A stretch of 55,561 nt of DNA from Bacillota bacterium (GTDB lineage Bacteria > Bacillota > Clostridia > Peptostreptococcales > Anaerovoracaceae): NCBI GenBank assembly GCA_030530285.1, contig JAUMVD010000007.1:1-55561 (forward strand). The letters are read 5' to 3'. Positions 36,093-43,977 of this stretch are shown piece by piece; the first letter of the stretch is position 1, and each line of letters begins with the position of its first letter. The notes beneath the pieces were generated by a model that made no database searches, was not told the origin of the DNA, and saw only the letters and a list, made by a program, of their open reading frames with translations. Position numbers and translations under genes: made by a program.

Positions 36093-36121
36093 ATCATAAC
36101 ATATGCCGCCTGAAAGTTCAA
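36093..36121 (-). promoter_or_regulatory. Promoter of the riboswitch operon
   Basis: Minus-strand TTGAAC (36116-36121) and TATGAT (36093-36098) are spaced 17 bases, with an extended TGT before the -10. Transcription would start near 36086, about 15 bases before P1 of the aptamer. Confidence 0.78.
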
Positions 36122-36150
36122 TAACAATATACTGGGGTGATGGCTGCCAT

Positions 36151-36180
36151 GTGTCAGGCCATGGGCACTCCCCATGACAC
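36151..36180 (-). repeat. Imperfect inverted repeat between hbd and the riboswitch
   Basis: GTGTCATGGG and CCCAT...GACAC form a stem of 10 pairs with a 5-base bulge. A similar GTGTCAATGGGG lies about 60 bases upstream (36232-36243). It may be a second, weaker hairpin behind the hbd terminator. Confidence 0.4.
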
Positions 36181-36194
36181 TCCATCGGCACTAG

Positions 36195-36228
36195 AAAAAC
36201 CGGCTCTGCCCGATACGGGCAGAGCCGG
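36195..36228 (-). terminator. Intrinsic terminator of hbd
   Basis: CCGGCTCTGCCCG-TAT-CGGGCAGAGCCGG is a perfect 13-pair stem followed by TTTTTC. It lies about 27 bases after the hbd stop and insulates the riboswitch operon from hbd transcription. Confidence 0.92.
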
Positions 36229-36255
36229 CCCCATTGACACTTTCTGTCTAACTGA

Positions 36256-37104
36256 TTATTTGCTGTAATCGAAGAATCCTACGCCGGTCTTTCTTCCCAG
36301 CTTGTTTGCTCTTACCATCTTCTTGAGAAGTGGATGAGGTCTGTACTTAGGATCGCCGAATTCGCCGTACAGTGTTTCCATGATTGCCAGGCAAACGTCC
36401 AGGCCGATCAGATCTCCCAGTGCGAGAGGTCCCATTGGGTGGTTAGCGCCGAGCTTCATGGCTGTGTCGATACCCTCTGCATCAGCAACGCCGTCTGCCA
36501 GGATGCCGATACCTTCGTTGATCATAGGGATGAGGATCCTGTTTACTACGAATCCAGGAGCTTCTTCTACGTCAACAGCTGTCTTGTTCAGGTCAGCGCA
36601 GAGAGCCAGAACTGCTTCTCTGGTTTCTTCTGAAGTTGCCAGGCCCTTAACGACCTCTACCAGCTTCATCATTGGAACAGGGTTGAAGAAGTGCATTCCG
36701 ATGATTTTGTCAGGTCTGCCTGTTGCTGCTGCGATCTCTGTGATGGAAAGCGCTGATGTATTTGTTGCGATAATTGCTTCAGGCTTGCAAAGCTCATCCA
36801 GTTCAGCGAAGAGAGCCTTCTTGGCTTCCATATCTTCTGTAGCCGCTTCGATGACGAAGTCAGCGTCCTTGATGATGCTGATATCAGTTGATCCTTTGAT
36901 TCTGGCCATTGCAGCATCCATGTCTTCCTGAGTGATCTTTTCCTTTGCAACTAACTTGCTCAGGTTCTTCTCTACTGTTGCTCTGCCGCCATCAACTGAT
37001 GTCTGTCTTCTGGATCTCTGTACTACATTGTATCCAGCCATTGCGCAGACCTGCATGATGCCTGCTCCCATAGTGCCTGATCCAAGTACGCCAATTGTTT
37101 TCAT
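36256..37104 (-). CDS. hbd: 3-hydroxybutyryl-CoA dehydrogenase
   Basis: The protein has 282 residues, full length. It oxidises or reduces 3-hydroxybutyryl-CoA/acetoacetyl-CoA with NAD(P) in butyrate metabolism. Visible are the Rossmann loop GSGTMGAGI (about 8-16), [20 protein letters not shown], the catalytic [15 protein letters not shown] (His about 138), [10 protein letters not shown] and [23 protein letters not shown] lies upstream of the ATG. Oddity: residues about 30-37 read QRSRRQTS where relatives have L-R-D-I-x-D-E-F. Read two bases out of frame, the same DNA gives R-D-P-E-D-R, which fits the family, so two compensating indels are likely. The lost Asp normally binds the NAD ribose. 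The gene stands alone; crt, thl and bcd are not in this window. Confidence 0.93.
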   Translation of the reverse strand: MKTIGVLGSGTMGAGIMQVCAMAGYNVVQRSRRQTSVDGGRATVEKNLSKLVAKEKITQEDMDAAMARIKGSTDISIIKDADFVIEAATEDMEAKKALFAELDELCKPEAIIATNTSALSITEIAAATGRPDKIIGMHFFNPVPMMKLVEVVKGLATSEETREAVLALCADLNKTAVDVEEAPGFVVNRILIPMINEGIGILADGVADAEGIDTAMKLGANHPMGPLALGDLIGLDVCLAIMETLYGEFGDPKYRPHPLLKKMVRANKLGRKTGVGFFDYSK

Positions 37105-37168
37105 AATCGTTATCCTCCTTCAATCATTGATGTGATTGTTAAATAATTAACTGTTTCGCACAACTATT

Positions 37169-37197
37169 ATTATACTGCTAAAACCCCTAATTGTAAA
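37169..37197 (-). promoter_or_regulatory. Promoter of hbd
   Basis: Minus-strand TTTACA (37192-37197) and TATAAT (37169-37174) are spaced 17 bases, close to consensus. The leader is about 60 bases. An AAACACGTTT-type palindrome sits at the -35. Confidence 0.82.
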
Positions 37198-37230
37198 CAC
37201 GTTTGGGGGTTAAACAAATAATTAACAAAG

Positions 37231-38457
37231 TTATATCCCGAGAATCTTTCTCATTTCCGCCTTGTAGGCTTCCACTCCCGGCTGGTTGAACGGATCAACT
37301 CCGTTGAGCATGGCGGTTACCGCGCATGTGGTCTCCAGGAAATACAGCATCTGACCATAGTAGTGCGGCGTCAGCTGCGGCATGTGAATCTCTACCACCG
37401 GGATTCCCGCGTTTCGGTGCGCCCTGATGACGCCATCCATCATGGCTTCATTCAGCTCTCTGATGGTTCTGCCGGCCAGATGTCCTGCCGGTACCGTCAC
37501 GGTGTAATCCGGATCATCTACCGTGATCATCGTCTCGAAGAAGTTCTGTCTGCCCTCCTGGATCATCTGTCCCATGGAGTGCAGATCCGTCGAAAGCGTC
37601 AGCGTGGCCGGCCAGAGCCCCTGCCCGTTCTTGCCTTCGCTCTCACCGTAGAGCTGCTTCATCCACTCACCCAGATATCCCAGTCTGGAGTGGCACATCT
37701 CTATGACCTCAATGTGTTTGCCGGTCATCTGCATCAGATGTCTGCTGATGGCGTAGTCCGTTCCGCCTTCGTCCCAGACAGGCGACATGGCCATGGCCTT
37801 TGCGCCATCCAGAACGTCTCTGATATCGATGCCGCTCACCGCCATCGGCAAAAGCCCCACCGGCGTGAGGACGGAATACCTGCCGCCGATATTCGGCGGA
37901 ATGTCGAATGTGGCGTAGCCCTTTTCCTCTGCTTCCGCTCTGAGCTGGCCCCTGGCCGGATCGGTCACCACGATGATTCTCTTATTCGCTTCCTCTTCGC
38001 TGCCGTATTTCTCGATCATCAAAGGCTTCAGCGTTTCAAAGGCCGCGCTGACCTCTGCGGTGTTCCCTGACTTGGAAATCACGCAGAGTATGGTTCTCTT
38101 ATCTCTGATCTCGGCCATCACTTCTCTGTAGTAGTCCGTACAGAAATTCGTGCCGAAGAAGCGCACCTGCGCGCCTCTTTCGGCCTTTGGGAGAGCTTCG
38201 ATAGCCGCTTTCGCGCCCAGATAGGACCCGCCGATGCCGACTACCACGAACAGCTCCGCTTCATCTTTGACGATATCCGCCGCGTTCAGTATGTATTCCA
38301 GCTCCTCTTTATTCTGATTGATCGGTGTCTGCACCCATCCGGTCATGGGCTCGCTGCCGGACCACAGGCGGTCTAGCGCCCTGCCAGCCTCAGGCCTCAT
38401 TTCCAATATGTTTTCGACGGCTATGCCGAGCCCGTCGGTTTTCACTTTTATATCCAT
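37231..38457 (-). CDS. pgi: Glucose-6-phosphate isomerase
   Basis: The protein has 408 residues, somewhat shorter than the usual clostridial enzyme of about 450. It interconverts glucose-6-phosphate and fructose-6-phosphate in glycolysis. Signatures are VVVGIGGSYLGAKAAIEAL (about 70), CVISKSGNTAEVSAAFE (about 122), NIGGRYSVLTPVGLLPMA (about 190), the glutamate region near LTLSTDLHSMGQMIQEG (about 285) and a C-terminal NQPGVEAYKAEMR with the conserved lysine. CTGGAGGT lies before the ATG. It is probably monocistronic, upstream of hbd but separated from it by the hbd promoter. Confidence 0.95.
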   Translation of the reverse strand: MDIKVKTDGLGIAVENILEMRPEAGRALDRLWSGSEPMTGWVQTPINQNKEELEYILNAADIVKDEAELFVVVGIGGSYLGAKAAIEALPKAERGAQVRFFGTNFCTDYYREVMAEIRDKRTILCVISKSGNTAEVSAAFETLKPLMIEKYGSEEEANKRIIVVTDPARGQLRAEAEEKGYATFDIPPNIGGRYSVLTPVGLLPMAVSGIDIRDVLDGAKAMAMSPVWDEGGTDYAISRHLMQMTGKHIEVIEMCHSRLGYLGEWMKQLYGESEGKNGQGLWPATLTLSTDLHSMGQMIQEGRQNFFETMITVDDPDYTVTVPAGHLAGRTIRELNEAMMDGVIRAHRNAGIPVVEIHMPQLTPHYYGQMLYFLETTCAVTAMLNGVDPFNQPGVEAYKAEMRKILGI

Positions 38458-38523
38458 ACTTTACCTCCAGATGTAATGACTTTATTGTACTACAGTTTCG
38501 GTGTAAAAGATATATCCCCAATC

Positions 38524-38565
38524 AAAAACCCCATCCGAGATTTTTGCTGACGCATCGCGGTGGGG
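38524..38565 (-). terminator. Probable terminator of the XRE regulator gene
   Basis: CCCCACC and GGATGGGG pair with one mismatch around a loop of about 20 bases and are followed by TTTTTGA. It lies about 20 bases after the stop. The stem is short and the loop large. Confidence 0.5.
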
Positions 38566-38585
38566 CTCCCGGTGATTCGCTATGA

Positions 38586-38948
38586 TCACTTCTCATTCAT
38601 GGCGATAATCTGCTGGATGATCGTTTCCATCTTTTCCAGCTGGCTGAGGCTGCATTGCTGCAGCTGCTGCGTGATCTTTCTCTCCAGAAACCTCCGGCGG
38701 CTGTCGCGGGACTCTATCAACCCGTCGCCGTCAATCAGATAGTCCGCGCTGATGCCCAGTTCTTTTCGGATATCACAAAACAGCGGGAATGACAACCCGC
38801 TTCCACCGGATTCTACCGCCTGGATGTGCCGGTCTGAAACGCCGACCTTCTCGGCCAGATCTCTGACGGATTCGTTCTTTTTCATACGGGCGGTCTGTAT
38901 TCTCTGCCCGATCTGTCCCAAGTCGATTTCTCGTTTTTTGTCGGTCAT
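38586..38948 (-). CDS. XRE-family helix-turn-helix regulator
   Basis: The protein has 120 residues. A HTH_3 domain lies at about 10-67: IGQRIQTARMKKNESVRDLAEKVGVSDRHIQAVESGGSGLSFPLFCDIRKELGISADYLI. The usual recognition helix Q-x-x-x-E appears as HIQAVESG. A helical tail (about 75-120; QLQQCSLSQLEKMETIIQQIIAMNE) probably dimerises. It is a DNA-binding regulator; the target is unknown. It faces away from the plus-strand XRE gene 190 bases off, so the two could share an operator in the gap. Confidence 0.88.
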   Translation of the reverse strand: MTDKKREIDLGQIGQRIQTARMKKNESVRDLAEKVGVSDRHIQAVESGGSGLSFPLFCDIRKELGISADYLIDGDGLIESRDSRRRFLERKITQQLQQCSLSQLEKMETIIQQIIAMNEK

Positions 38949-39087
38949 TACTCCTGGTCCTTTGATCCTTAACTGCCTGCCTATATTGTAATGGAATCAA
39001 AATATTTTCATACGAACTGGGAGACGTAAATTGGCGAAGTTTCAGACGTAATATTCCCATAAAATGTATACTTCACCCTAAAAAAGC

Positions 39088-39100
39088 ACATAATATATGT
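39088..39100. promoter_or_regulatory. Palindrome ahead of the plus-strand XRE gene
   Basis: ACATA-ATA-TATGT is a perfect 5-base-arm palindrome about 38 bases before the ATG, in an AT-rich region where a promoter would lie. It is a candidate operator for either XRE protein. Confidence 0.35.
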
Positions 39101-39137
39101 ATCCGTTATGTCGCTTAGTAAATGAAAGGAGGATCCT

Positions 39138-39428
39138 ATGACTGAGAAAGCAGTAAAAAGCCTTGTTAAGGGGGTATATGAGAATTTGTCCGGCAACCTA
39201 AGAGTCCTAAGAAAAATGAACAAGCTCAGCCAGGAAAACGTCAGTCAGCTCATTCATATGTCCAGGAAACACTACTGTGAGTGCGAGAATGGCGTCACCA
39301 TCCCCAGCCTCATCACCGTATGCATGTTAGCTGATATTTATAAAGTTCATCTCGATACTCTGATTGCTGCTGATATTGCTAGGGATACTCTGGAACTTAT
39401 TGATATGAAATACCGCGACCTCGGATAA
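39138..39428 (+). CDS. Small XRE-family helix-turn-helix regulator
   Basis: The protein has 96 residues. AAAGGAGG lies 5-6 bases before the ATG. After an N-terminal helix the HTH domain runs at about 19-77: NLRVLRKMNKLSQENVSQLIHMSRKHYCECENGVTIPSLITVCMLADIYKVHLDTLI, with recognition-helix Q-x-x-V-S-Q-L and Y-x-x-x-E-N-G as in HTH_3. A single HTH unit with no sensor domain. Target unknown. It ends in a strong terminator shared with the convergent DUF1846 gene. Confidence 0.88.
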   Translation: MTEKAVKSLVKGVYENLSGNLRVLRKMNKLSQENVSQLIHMSRKHYCECENGVTIPSLITVCMLADIYKVHLDTLIAADIARDTLELIDMKYRDLG

Positions 39429-39431
39429 CAC

Positions 39432-39482
39432 AAAAAACAGGCGATAAGAAAATCTCACGATTCCTCTTATCGCCTGTTTGCT
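39432..39482. terminator. Bidirectional intrinsic terminator
   Basis: AACAGGCGATAAGA (39436-39449) and TCTTATCGCCTGTT (39465-39478) form a perfect 14-pair stem. T-rich runs follow on both strands (TTTGCTTTTT on plus, TTTTTTG on minus), so it serves both the XRE gene and the convergent DUF1846 gene. Confidence 0.93.
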
Positions 39483-39515
39483 TTTTATGATATCTTTGGC
39501 GTGACCGCCAGCTCT

Positions 39516-41033
39516 TTAACTGTAATACAGATTGTTCGTGATGTAGTCCGGATCACTGGTCACATCTATTCCCAGCGCCTTTAGCGTCGCCTCGTCCTTA
39601 TCGCTGAGGATCGCCGTGCAGTGCGCTCTGCAGCCGCTGAGCTCAACCAGCTTGGACAGCGCCAGTTCCGCCGTCGGATTCGTCGCTGCGGAGATGGTCA
39701 GCGCCGTGAGCACTTCCTCACAGTTCAGACTGGACTTCTCCGAATGCAATACTTCTGTCTTAAGGTTCTGTATGCTGGACAGAATGTTGGGTGATATCAG
39801 ATGGATTTCATCCGATATGCCGCTGAGGACTTTGATGGCGTTCAGTATCGCGGCCGCCGCGGCAACCATCCTCCTGGAACTCCTGCCGGTGACGAAACTG
39901 CCGTCCGGCAGTTCCATGGCCAAAACGACAACGTTGGTATATCTCTCGCTGCACTCCCGTTTCTTCTCCGCGTATTCTCTGGCCGGCAGGACAACACGTC
40001 TGTCCTCCACCTTGAGCCCCATCTCATCCATGAGCAGCTTGGCCCGTTCCAGAATATCTTCGCCGATTTTGCCTTTTTTGTAGTCGCACTCGGCGATGAT
40101 GTATCTTCTGATGATTTCCTGACAGGCGGCCTCTCTGCATACCTCGTCGTCTATGATGCCGAAGCCCGCTCTGTTCACGCCCATATCCGTAGGGGACTTG
40201 TATTCCGATTCTTCACCGGTGATCTTCTCGATGATTCTCTTAACGACAGGGAACACTTCCAGATCGCGGTTGTAGTTGACCGCCAGCTCCCCGTACGCTT
40301 CCAGATGGAACGAGTCGATCATGTTCACGTCTTTAAGATCCGCCGTCGCCGCTTCATACGCCACATTCACAGGATGCTTCAGCGGAATATTCCAGATCGG
40401 GAAGGTTTCGAACTTGGCGTATCTGGCCTTCCTGCCCCGGATGTTCTCGTGATAGAGCTGTGAGAGACTAGTGGCCAGCTTGCCGCTGCCGCCGCCCGGT
40501 CCCGTCACCACGATGAGCGGTTTCGTGACCTCGATGTACGGATTGGCGCCGTAACCTTCCTCACTGACGATCGTATCCACGTCCGTCGGATATCCCTTCG
40601 TGAACCTGTGCTTATATGTTTTGATTCCCCGCCTGTTCAGCTTGTTAATGAACTTATTGACCGCGGGTGAATCTTCCTCATATCTGGTAACGACTACGCT
40701 GTTGACATCCAGGTCGAACTTCCTGAAAACGTCGATCAGTCTCAAAACCTCCAGATCGTAGGTGATCCCGAAGTCCTGCCGCGTCTTGTTGGTCGTGATG
40801 TCTCCCGAGTAAACACATATGATGATCTCCGCCTGATCTTTCATCTTCTGCAAAAGCTTGATCTTCGCGTTTTCATCGAATCCAGGCAGCACTCTCATGG
40901 CGTGCTTGTCCTGAACCAGCTTGCCGCCGAACTCCAGATACAGCCGGTCATGGCCGCCTTTCTGGATGCGCTCCAGTATATACTTGGACTGCTCCTCGAT
41001 ATACTTCTCCGCGCTGAATCCTATCTTCTTCAT
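39516..41033 (-). CDS. DUF1846 family protein
   Basis: The protein has 505 residues. The start is taken at [19 protein letters not shown], with GAAGG 9 bases upstream; a GTG three codons earlier is also open. DUF1846 is a widespread, cytoplasmic family of anaerobic and lactic Firmicutes, with structures known but no established reaction. Signatures are [23 protein letters not shown] (about 32), [31 protein letters not shown] (about 175; a P-loop-like glycine stretch), and [17 protein letters not shown] (about 280). It is last in the operon with hslO, the DUF1934 gene and a 31-residue membrane peptide. Confidence 0.92.
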   Translation of the reverse strand: MKKIGFSAEKYIEEQSKYILERIQKGGHDRLYLEFGGKLVQDKHAMRVLPGFDENAKIKLLQKMKDQAEIIICVYSGDITTNKTRQDFGITYDLEVLRLIDVFRKFDLDVNSVVVTRYEEDSPAVNKFINKLNRRGIKTYKHRFTKGYPTDVDTIVSEEGYGANPYIEVTKPLIVVTGPGGGSGKLATSLSQLYHENIRGRKARYAKFETFPIWNIPLKHPVNVAYEAATADLKDVNMIDSFHLEAYGELAVNYNRDLEVFPVVKRIIEKITGEESEYKSPTDMGVNRAGFGIIDDEVCREAACQEIIRRYIIAECDYKKGKIGEDILERAKLLMDEMGLKVEDRRVVLPAREYAEKKRECSERYTNVVVLAMELPDGSFVTGRSSRRMVAAAAAILNAIKVLSGISDEIHLISPNILSSIQNLKTEVLHSEKSSLNCEEVLTALTISAATNPTAELALSKLVELSGCRAHCTAILSDKDEATLKALGIDVTSDPDYITNNLYYS

Positions 41034-41075
41034 TTCTCTCACCTTCTATCTATTAAAACTCTCAAGTTACTTTAA

Positions 41076-41171
41076 CTAGGTAAGATAAACCACCGCCATC
41101 GTAAGAGTCGTTACTACCATGACTGCCGCCAGCACCCAAGCCACGACTTTGGCGAAAGTTCTGTTCATCAT
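41076..41171 (-). CDS. 31-residue single-pass membrane peptide (Prli42-like)
   Basis: MMNRTFAKVVAWVLAAVMVVT is followed by TLTMAVVYLT, so most of the peptide is one transmembrane helix behind a short basic N-terminus. AAGGAGGG lies 8 bases before the ATG, a strong ribosome site that makes this a real gene despite its size. It lies between the DUF1934 gene and the DUF1846 gene on the same strand. Length, charge pattern and V-V-x-W start of the helix resemble Prli42/DUF4044, the small membrane anchor of the stressosome described in Listeria. The resemblance is by eye on a very short protein; no stressosome gene is in this window. There is a second Met at the start, so it could begin at 41168. 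Confidence 0.72.
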   Translation of the reverse strand: MMNRTFAKVVAWVLAAVMVVTTLTMAVVYLT

Positions 41172-41198
41172 ATCGTTTCCCTCCTTGATGATATCACG

Positions 41199-41624
41199 CT
41201 ACATCAGCGTGATGTTGAGCGTATTCCTTCCCTCTGCGAGGCCTTTGAGGCTGATGTCATAATCGACATCTATATAGCCTTTGCCCTCTTCATCTATATT
41301 GTTATCCAGATCATTCGTCAGAACTTCCAGCTCTATCGGTCCAAACGGCGTATCATAAAGCCCCGTGAAGCGCTGGCCTTTGCTGAACAGGATCTCGTTG
41401 CCGACCCCTGCGCCTTCTCCCAGCCGCTTCATCTGAAGTTCCTGACCGCGAAGACGAAGCCGGGTCTTACAGCCGGGCATTCCGCTGAACTCACTCTCAT
41501 CGTAGATGAGATAGTACGCGTCTTTCCTCCTGTACAGCTTGGCTTCCGTGACGAATTCCATCTCGTCTTCGCCCGTATCGTTATTGACTTGTCTGCTTTT
41601 GATCTTTACAAGTACTTCTTTCAT
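41199..41624 (-). CDS. DUF1934 domain protein
   Basis: The protein has 141 residues. A beta-rich, calycin-like small barrel is expected from the family. It starts MKEVLVKIKSRQVNNDTGEDEMEFVTEAKLY; later TRLRLRGQELQMKRLG and GLYDTPFGPIELEVLT are the conserved family stretches, and it ends DYDISLKGLAEGRNTLNITLM. Function unknown. Its ATG overlaps the hslO stop (ATGA), so the two are translationally coupled. A DUF1934 gene of this size is common in Clostridia and Bacilli. No cofactor motif is visible. Confidence 0.88.
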   Translation of the reverse strand: MKEVLVKIKSRQVNNDTGEDEMEFVTEAKLYRRKDAYYLIYDESEFSGMPGCKTRLRLRGQELQMKRLGEGAGVGNEILFSKGQRFTGLYDTPFGPIELEVLTNDLDNNIDEEGKGYIDVDYDISLKGLAEGRNTLNITLM

Positions 41625-42535
41625 ATTTTATCCAGTATGCTCTGAAGCTCTTCTCTGTTGAAATGATATTTTTTAAGGCAGAAATGGCACTGCAGCTCCG
41701 CCTGTCCGTCTTCCTCGATGATTTCCTGCAGATCGTCCCTGCCGATGGTCATGAGCACCTGCTGGATGCGCTCTCTGCTGCAATCGCAGTTCCACTCGAT
41801 ATCCCTGCTCTCCAGGATCTCAGGTTCGTACTCATCCGGGATGTCTCTGAAGATCTCATGCAAAAGCTCCTGCACCAGACCTTCCTCTGACAGTGCGGCG
41901 TTCCTGTCACGGACATCACATATGATAGATGTCAGCGGTTTCATGTCCCCGATCATCGCTTCCAAAGCGCTTATGGCGCCTTCATCCGCATCCGGCAGCA
42001 TCTGTATGATCATGCCTCCGGCCGCCCCGATGCTCTGGTCGGTTTCCACTCTGACTCCCAGCGCGACAGACGTATTCTGCTGCTCGGAGATAAAGAAATA
42101 TGCTGTCAGATCGTCCGCGATTTCACCGTCTACCAGCGCGATGGTGCCCATATACGGCTCCTTGAGCCCGATGTCTCTGATGACGGAAAGCTCCCCTATG
42201 CCAAGGGACCCTCCCACGTCGAGCTTGCCCTCATCGGTTGGCGGCAGATCCACATGGGGATTGGCGATATAGCCTTTGACACTGCCGGTGCCATATCCCG
42301 TTGCGAGAATCTGCTGCGCAGGTCCGTCGCCCTTAAAGTTTACCGTCAGTTTGTCGGTGGGTTCCTTCATCATGATGCCCATAAGACCCGTCGCGGTCAA
42401 AACGCGCCCCAGACCGGCTGCCGCCAGTGGTGTAGCGTCATGGATCTGCGCCGCTTCCTGCACCAGATCTGTGGTTATCGTAAGGTATACCCTGTATGAT
42501 TTGCTCTTGTCTATCGCTATGATCGCCTTGCTCAT
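41621..42535 (-). CDS. hslO: Redox-regulated chaperone Hsp33
   Basis: The protein has 304 residues. Hsp33 holds unfolding proteins under oxidative stress; a zinc site of four Cys in the C-terminal domain acts as the redox switch. The conserved N-terminal half includes GRVLTATGLMG (about 43), the YIANPHVDLP stretch (about 88) and VGGSLGIGELSVIRD (about 107). The switch Cys are at WNCDCSRERI (about 250) and LQCHFCLKKYHF (about 284), that is CxC and CxxC as expected. It is first in the operon with the DUF1934, 31-residue peptide and DUF1846 genes. The promoter is at 42570-42597, divergent from htrA. Confidence 0.96.
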   Translation of the reverse strand: MSKAIIAIDKSKSYRVYLTITTDLVQEAAQIHDATPLAAAGLGRVLTATGLMGIMMKEPTDKLTVNFKGDGPAQQILATGYGTGSVKGYIANPHVDLPPTDEGKLDVGGSLGIGELSVIRDIGLKEPYMGTIALVDGEIADDLTAYFFISEQQNTSVALGVRVETDQSIGAAGGMIIQMLPDADEGAISALEAMIGDMKPLTSIICDVRDRNAALSEEGLVQELLHEIFRDIPDEYEPEILESRDIEWNCDCSRERIQQVLMTIGRDDLQEIIEEDGQAELQCHFCLKKYHFNREELQSILDKI

Positions 42536-42569
42536 TTCACCCTCTGTTTAAAAATTAAAATACTCTTAA

Positions 42570-42597
42570 AGTTTACCATATAACCACATATTTTCAA
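42570..42597 (-). promoter_or_regulatory. Promoter of the hslO operon
   Basis: Minus-strand TTGAAA (42592-42597) and TAAACT (42570-42575) are spaced 16 bases, with an extended TGG. The leader is about 30 bases. No clear heat-shock operator (CIRCE or CtsR type) was seen nearby. Confidence 0.62.
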
Positions 42598-42662
42598 CAC
42601 CAAAAGAACACAATCAAACAGTATAGTTTAGACAAGAGAGGTATAAAAGGGAGGTACGAAAA

Positions 42663-43952
42663 ATGTATAACGATCCTTTTGAAAACAACGATAAAAATGA
42701 AACAACCGGCTATAGACCGAATTTCGTGATGCGGGACGCGCCGGAAGAAAAAACAGAAAAAATGGCCGAGAACAGCTCCTACCGGGAGGCCTCGTGGAAC
42801 AACTATGAACCCAAGCGAAAGAAACCTTCCGCGAAGATCGCTCTGACCAGAAAAACCGTCGCTCTGCTGATGGTATGTTGTCTGGTGCTTTCAAGCCTGT
42901 TCGGATTCGGCGGCGCTATGGCATATAACAAGCTTATGGGCGATACCGCGACGACCGCGCAGACAACTGCCAGCTCCGCCAGCACGCAGACTGCGGGATA
43001 TACGCTGGAGAGCGCTACCGGCAGCAATATGACAATTCAGGAAATCACCAACGCGGCTAAGAACAGTGTCGTAGAGATCAAGACCGAAGGCGTTGTTTCC
43101 GATTCATGGATGCAGCAATACGTAACGGAAGGCGCCGGCAGCGGCGTCATCATCAGCGATGACGGCTACATTATGACCAACAATCACGTCATTGAAGGCG
43201 CCGGCAAAATCACGGTCACCACGGCCGACGAACAGTCCTATGATGCGACGCTGGTGGGCACGGACAGCACCAATGACGTCGCCGTCCTGAAGATCAAGGC
43301 CAGCGGCCTGACGCCCGCCACCTATGGCAACAGCGATAAGCTGAATGTGGGAGATATGGCGATCGCCATCGGAAACCCACTGGGAGAACTTGGCGGAACT
43401 GTGACCGCGGGAATCATCAGCGCCAAAGACAGACAGCTCGTCATTGACGGCAAGACCATGACGCTGCTTCAGACAGACAGCTCCATTAACCCGGGCAACT
43501 CCGGCGGCGGACTCTTTAACGGCAGCGGTCAGCTGATTGGCTTGGTTGTGGCCAAATCCTCAGGCTCTGATGTCGAGGGCCTCGGCTTCGCGATTCCGAT
43601 CAACACGGCAGCCGATGTCGCGCAGCAGCTCATGACTGACGGCTACGTTAAAGGCAAGCCGTGGACCGGCATGACTTACAGCGAAGGGAGCAGCGGGTTT
43701 GATTCCTTCTTCGGTATGAGCTCATCATCGGTTTACATCTATTCCGTTGATACAGAAACAGCCAGAAAGGCCGGGTTTGAAGCCGGAGATGTTGTCTCAG
43801 AAGTTGACGGTAAGAAAATATCGACGATAGACGATCTAAGCGCCATCATCACGGCTCACAAAGTCGGTGACAAACTTACATTCAAGATCGTACGAAACAA
43901 TCAGGAGCAAGAAATCAAATTGGAACTGCAAGAAAAGAAAGCGGCTGACTAG
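42663..43952 (+). CDS. htrA: HtrA/DegP-type membrane-anchored serine protease with PDZ domain
   Basis: The protein has 429 residues. Order: a charged cytoplasmic N-terminus (about 1-62); one transmembrane helix (KTVALLMVCCLVLSSLFGFGGAMAY, about 64-90); an extracellular trypsin-like domain with the triad His in TNNHVIEGA (about 178), Asp in STNDVAVLKI (about 208), and Ser in NPGNSGGGLF (about 280); and a PDZ domain (about 320-425; VDTETARKAGFEAGDVVSEVDGKKI). The family degrades or refolds misfolded exported proteins, and in Bacilli it is induced by envelope stress. GGGAGG lies before the ATG. It is divergent from hslO, pairing two protein-quality-control genes around one 127-base gap. Several giant secreted proteins are encoded nearby, so demand for such a protease is plausible. 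Confidence 0.95.
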   Translation: MYNDPFENNDKNETTGYRPNFVMRDAPEEKTEKMAENSSYREASWNNYEPKRKKPSAKIALTRKTVALLMVCCLVLSSLFGFGGAMAYNKLMGDTATTAQTTASSASTQTAGYTLESATGSNMTIQEITNAAKNSVVEIKTEGVVSDSWMQQYVTEGAGSGVIISDDGYIMTNNHVIEGAGKITVTTADEQSYDATLVGTDSTNDVAVLKIKASGLTPATYGNSDKLNVGDMAIAIGNPLGELGGTVTAGIISAKDRQLVIDGKTMTLLQTDSSINPGNSGGGLFNGSGQLIGLVVAKSSGSDVEGLGFAIPINTAADVAQQLMTDGYVKGKPWTGMTYSEGSSGFDSFFGMSSSSVYIYSVDTETARKAGFEAGDVVSEVDGKKISTIDDLSAIITAHKVGDKLTFKIVRNNQEQEIKLELQEKKAAD

Positions 43953-43960
43953 CCGCTTTT
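43938..43960. terminator. Bidirectional terminator between htrA and tatD
   Basis: AAAGCGGCT and AGCCGCTTT (9 pairs) surround a short loop that includes the htrA stop codon; TTTTCT follows on plus and CTTTTCTT on minus. It serves the two convergent genes. Confidence 0.82.
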
Positions 43961-43977
43961 CTATTATCTGTCGCGTA

